A DNA stretch of 17,489 nucleotides from an uncultured Brachyspira sp. GTDB taxonomy: Bacteria > Spirochaetota > Brachyspiria > Brachyspirales > Brachyspiraceae. Each line of letters starts with the position of its first letter. Within the stretch, counting starts at the first letter, position 1. Below are positions 14,857 to 17,489 of this stretch, piece after piece. The notes beneath the pieces are model-generated. The model worked only from the letters and a program-made list of their open reading frames with translations. It was not told the DNA's origin and did no database searches. The translations under genes were made by a program, and so were the position numbers. The DNA is taken from positions 1 through 17,489 of the forward strand of contig CAKVCJ010000010.1 in the NCBI GenBank assembly GCA_934725655.1, written 5' to 3'.

Positions 14857-16572
14857 GTGAACAAAAAAACATTATTACCAATCATTTTACTAATTTTTTC
14901 TTTTATTGTTTCAGGCTGCAGCAAATCAAATAATTATGCTGACACAGTAATAACTGGAACAATATATACATCTGAGGCAGATAAGAAAATAGTATCTGCT
15001 GTTGCAGTAAAAGACGGAGTATACCAATATGTTGGGGACGAAGAAGGGGTAAAAGCGTTTATAGGTGATAATACCGAAGTTATTAATTTAGAAAGCGGTA
15101 TGGCAATGCCTAGTTTTTTTGAAGCCCATGCTCACACAGCTAAGGGCGGTCTTTTAAAATTGTATCAGGTGCAGTTATATTCTGGGAAATCTGTAGAGGA
15201 TTATGCTAATAATATTAAAGATTTCTATGAAAATAATAAAAATGTAACTGTGTTAAGGGGAAGAGGATGGAATAACGGATATGTTCCTCTAACAGGGCCT
15301 ACAAAAGATGTGCTTGATAGTATAACTGCAGAAATACCTATAGTGATGACTTCTGAAGATGGGCATGCGGTATGGGTAAATTCTAAAGCGATGGAAATAG
15401 CGGGGGTTAATGCTGAAACTCCAGATGTTGAAGGCGGGGTTATAGAGAGAGACCCTATAACAAAAGAGCCTACAGGAACATTTAGGGAAAAAGCAGCAGA
15501 TTTAATTACTCAAAAAATTCCAGATTTTGGAGTAGAAGAATATAAAAATGCAATACTCGCATATCAAGATGAAGTATTGGCATATGGAATCACATCGGTA
15601 TTCGAGCCTGGAATAAATACTGTTGGCCCTTCTGATAATTTCTTTAAAGCTTTAAATGAACTTGATAAAAATAATGAATTAAAATTAAATTTCTTTGTTG
15701 GCTATAGTTTATACAATACAGATAACCCTAAAGAAAAATTTGATAAAATATCTCAGCTGAGAAAAGAGGTTAATGGAAATAAATTCAAGATGACAACTTT
15801 AAAAATATTTGCAGACGGCGTAGTAGAAGGTAAAACTGCTTATTTACTTGATGATTATGCATCTGATAAAGGATTTAGAGGTTATAAACTTTGGGAGCAG
15901 GATTCGTTAAATGATGTATATCTTAATGCTCAAGAATTAGGACTTCAAATACATGTTCATTCTATAGGCGATGCTGCGGCAAGACAGGCTATAGATGCTT
16001 TTGAATATTTGAAGAATGCTGCAGGTGAAACTAATAAAAGACATGCTATAACACATCTTCAGCTTATGGATAAAGATGATATAAAAAGAATGGGGGAATT
16101 AAACATAGTTGCGGTTACTAATCCTTATTGGTTTTTTAAAGAGAAAGGATATTTTTATGAGTTGGAAGTGCCTTATTTAGGCGAAGAAAGAGCTAATAAA
16201 GAATATCCTATGAAAGATTTATTTGATGCGGGATGCGTGGTATCGGTTGCAAGCGACTATCCTGTAACAATATCTCCGAAGCCTCTGGATGCGATACAAT
16301 TTGCTTCTACGAGAATGAATTTAGACGGAGAGCCTGACTCATTGCTTGGTGCTGAGCAGATTGTGAGTGTTGAGCAGATGATGGACTGTGCTACAATTAA
16401 TGGTGCTTATCAGAATTTTGCTGAGGATACTTTGGGTTCTATAAAGGTAGGAAAGAAAGCTGATTTTATAATATTAGACAAAAATATATTAAAGATAGCT
16501 CCTACAGATATCGCTAAAACTAAAGTGTTAAAAACTTATTCTGACGGCAAATTAGTTTATGAAGCAGCATAA
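14857..16572 (+). CDS. Lipoprotein amidohydrolase, YtcJ/amidohydrolase-3 family
   Basis: Predicted exported metal-dependent hydrolase of 571 aa. Residues 1-21 are a lipoprotein signal peptide: KK, a hydrophobic core, then the lipobox VSGC with lipidated Cys21. So the enzyme should sit on the outer face of a membrane, unlike the mostly cytoplasmic members of this family. The TIM-barrel amidohydrolase has H91-A-H93 after PSFFEA (the HxH metal site), the barrel motif H366-V-H368 followed by SIGDAAAR, H396/H400 in RHAITHLQ, and the metal Asp467 in ASDYPV. All expected ligands are present. Related enzymes deformylate N-substituted formamides or cleave other amides; the substrate cannot be told. 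The start is GTG, with AAGGAG 10 nt upstream; no in-frame ATG upstream fits. It is monocistronic, between a non-coding region and a strong terminator. Confidence 0.9.
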   Translation: MNKKTLLPIILLIFSFIVSGCSKSNNYADTVITGTIYTSEADKKIVSAVAVKDGVYQYVGDEEGVKAFIGDNTEVINLESGMAMPSFFEAHAHTAKGGLLKLYQVQLYSGKSVEDYANNIKDFYENNKNVTVLRGRGWNNGYVPLTGPTKDVLDSITAEIPIVMTSEDGHAVWVNSKAMEIAGVNAETPDVEGGVIERDPITKEPTGTFREKAADLITQKIPDFGVEEYKNAILAYQDEVLAYGITSVFEPGINTVGPSDNFFKALNELDKNNELKLNFFVGYSLYNTDNPKEKFDKISQLRKEVNGNKFKMTTLKIFADGVVEGKTAYLLDDYASDKGFRGYKLWEQDSLNDVYLNAQELGLQIHVHSIGDAAARQAIDAFEYLKNAAGETNKRHAITHLQLMDKDDIKRMGELNIVAVTNPYWFFKEKGYFYELEVPYLGEERANKEYPMKDLFDAGCVVSVASDYPVTISPKPLDAIQFASTRMNLDGEPDSLLGAEQIVSVEQMMDCATINGAYQNFAEDTLGSIKVGKKADFIILDKNILKIAPTDIAKTKVLKTYSDGKLVYEAA

Positions 16573-16590
16573 TTAATTAAAACAAAAAAG

Positions 16591-16635
16591 CCCCGTTTAT
16601 TATTTTGTAATAATTTACGGGGTTATTCTTTTTTT
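16591..16635. terminator. Bidirectional intrinsic terminator
   Basis: CCCCGT (16591-16596) pairs with ACGGGG (16617-16622), and ATTATT/AATAAT continues the stem after a symmetric TT/TT internal loop around a TTGT tip. On the plus strand it is followed by TTATTCTTTTTTT. On the minus strand it is followed by CTTTTTTGTTTT. It ends the amidohydrolase transcript and can equally end the minus-strand micro-gene transcript. Confidence 0.9.
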
Positions 16636-16706
16636 CCTTTTATTTTATCAATTAAACCAATAATTCCAGCTATAATCAGACCGATTAAGCAAGTTATTCC
16701 TCACAT
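16623..16706 (-). pseudogene. Micro-gene for a small hydrophobic-basic protein, interrupted by TGA at codon 2
   Basis: On the minus strand AAGGA (16713-16717) is 6 nt before ATG (16704-16706). The next codon is TGA, and the same frame then runs for 25 codons: GITCLIGLIIAGIIGLIDKI then KGKKE and TAA (16623-16625). That is one membrane-spanning helix with a lysine-rich tail, the design of many bacterial small membrane proteins. A good promoter lies upstream and a bidirectional terminator follows directly, so the unit looks transcribed. The TGA makes it a likely recent nonsense mutation. Translation from an unusual internal codon or TGA readthrough is possible but has no support here. The family is not recognised. 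Confidence 0.4.
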
Positions 16707-16731
16707 ATATTGTCCTTATGTTTTTTATTTT

Positions 16732-16760
16732 ATTATACTATATATGGGTATATAAGTAAA
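16732..16760 (-). promoter_or_regulatory. Promoter of the minus-strand micro-gene
   Basis: On the minus strand, -35 TTTACT (16755-16760, 4/6) and -10 TATAAT (16732-16737, 6/6) are spaced 17 nt. The micro-gene ribosome site begins 15 nt further on, so the leader would be short. It is divergent from the promoter of the McrB-like gene. Confidence 0.55.
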
Positions 16761-16793
16761 TATGTTTATGTTTTAAAAGTATAATATAGTTTG

Positions 16794-16821
16794 TTGATTT
16801 CATGGAAAATGTTTATATAAT
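16794..16821 (+). promoter_or_regulatory. Promoter of the McrB-like gene
   Basis: -35 TTGATT (16794-16799, 4/6) and -10 TATAAT (16816-16821, 6/6) are spaced 16 nt, about 35 nt before the ATG, with AGGAAAG (16848-16854) as the ribosome site. Confidence 0.5.
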
Positions 16822-16856
16822 ATGTTAGTAGCTAATTAATAAAAAATAGGAAAGAT

Positions 16857-17417
16857 ATGTCATATTTATATTTTGGGAGTAATTGGGAAAATAATAATAT
16901 TTTAGATGTGTTTGTTAAATATAATATTGTATTTGCAGGATTGACTGAAGGAAGTATTGGTAATTATAAAAAGTTTGGTATTGGTACTAAAATAGCTGTT
17001 ACTGACGGATTTACTATAAAAGCAGTTGGTGAAACTATAGAGGAATTTACATCATTAAATAAATTAGGTATAAATTTTACAGAAGAAGAATTATCTAAAT
17101 TTAAAGTAAAAAATTGGGTTTTAGCTGTAAAGGTAAAGCTGTATGAATTGGATAAAAAAGATTGGGGTTGGTATGATGCAGCTTATGGAAGAATTAACGT
17201 AATAAATAAAAGAAAGGACATACATCAATTTATAGATGAAAAAATAAAAAAATATTCTGGAGAGTTAGCTATGGAAGAATTAAAATCAAATTGTATTAGA
17301 CTTTTAAAAAATAATTATAACCTCATACTCACAGGTGCACCGGGCACAGGTAAAACATATTTGGCTAAAGAAATAGCAAAAGAAATTATGAAAGATAATG
17401 AAAATATTAAAGATTAG
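16857..17417 (+). pseudogene. Truncated McrB-like AAA+ NTPase (N-terminal part only)
   Basis: The 186-aa frame has an N-terminal beta-rich domain (about 1-115; FGIGTKIAV, WVLAVKVKLYEL) of the kind found before McrB-type motor domains in two-component restriction systems. A helical linker follows, then NLILTGAPGTGKT with Walker A at 160-167. The frame ends at TAG (17415-17417) about 20 residues later, before Walker B, the sensor motifs and the arginine finger. The complete motor domain of McrB-like proteins needs roughly 250 more residues. No continuation is seen in any frame in the 72 bases that remain, which begin with an uncharacteristic GC-rich block (GGGGCTGGCCC). The front end, promoter and ribosome site are intact, so the break is at the 3' side, probably by deletion or rearrangement. 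No McrC-like gene is visible. Confidence 0.7.
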
Positions 17418-17433
17418 GGGCTGGCCCAGATAA

Positions 17434-17489
17434 CTAAAAAAGCTCCTTTTTTGCTAAATTATATATAATTTCCAATTGTTTTTCAACTT
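17434..17489 (-). CDS. Possible C-terminal end of a minus-strand gene running off the window
   Basis: The minus-strand frame entering at 17489 reads VEKQLEIIYNLAKKELF and stops at TAG (17434-17436). It is an amphipathic, protein-like stretch with no internal stop, converging on the truncated McrB-like gene. Only 18 codons are visible, so neither the family nor even coding status is secure. Confidence 0.3.
   Translation of the reverse strand, partial: VEKQLEIIYNLAKKELF

Overview
This window is about 17.5 kb of very AT-rich bacterial DNA. Codon use is A/T-ending, intergenic DNA is extremely AT-rich, and Shine-Dalgarno sites are clear. An MCP, two membrane-anchored TPR proteins and a GC-rich intergenic repeat in an otherwise AT-rich background fit a host-associated spirochaete. 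Brachyspira is my best guess; this is recognition from gene style and was not tested by any search.

Layout. (1) 1-404: a (TGTT)20 microsatellite, a decayed 3' remnant of gatB, and a convergent terminator. (2) 405-3789, minus strand: two tandem paralogous genes of identical length (558 aa). Each has an N-terminal membrane anchor, TPR repeats and a C-terminal domain that looks like a catalytically degraded Mrr-type nuclease fold. (3) 3886-5757, minus: a methyl-accepting chemotaxis protein, probably starting 15 nt inside its longest frame, with a candidate sigma-28 type promoter upstream. (4) 6183-7049, plus: a PrmC/HemK release-factor methyltransferase with an unusual NAPY in place of NPPY.

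(5) 7095-13924, minus: a compact six-gene catabolic operon, in transcription order DeoR-family regulator, four-carbon acid-sugar kinase (DUF1537, DtnK-like), PdxA2-like dehydrogenase, GntP-family permease, a second and divergent DUF1537 kinase, and a GarR-like reductase. The permease would import a sugar acid. DtnK plus PdxA2 would phosphorylate a D-threonate-like C4 acid and oxidatively decarboxylate it to dihydroxyacetone phosphate. The second kinase and the reductase form a separate branch whose substrate is not obvious. A convincing promoter (TTGACT-16-TATCCT) with TGTTAAAA boxes around it lies upstream, and a 20-bp tandem repeat covers the first start codon.

(6) 13925-14856: a long non-coding region holding the operon control region and a 372-bp element with imperfect 22-bp inverted ends, nested inverted repeats and a GC-rich core. 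(7) 14857-16572, plus: a predicted lipoprotein amidohydrolase of the YtcJ type with its own terminator. (8) 16623-16760, minus: a complete-looking micro-gene unit (promoter, RBS, ATG, hydrophobic-basic 27-codon frame, shared terminator) with TGA as its second codon. (9) 16857-17417, plus: the front end of an McrB-like AAA+ protein that stops just after Walker A, then the possible tail of another minus-strand gene. The best candidates for something undescribed are the tandem TPR/pseudo-nuclease pair, the two-kinase acid-sugar operon, the TIR-bounded element and the TGA-containing micro-gene.
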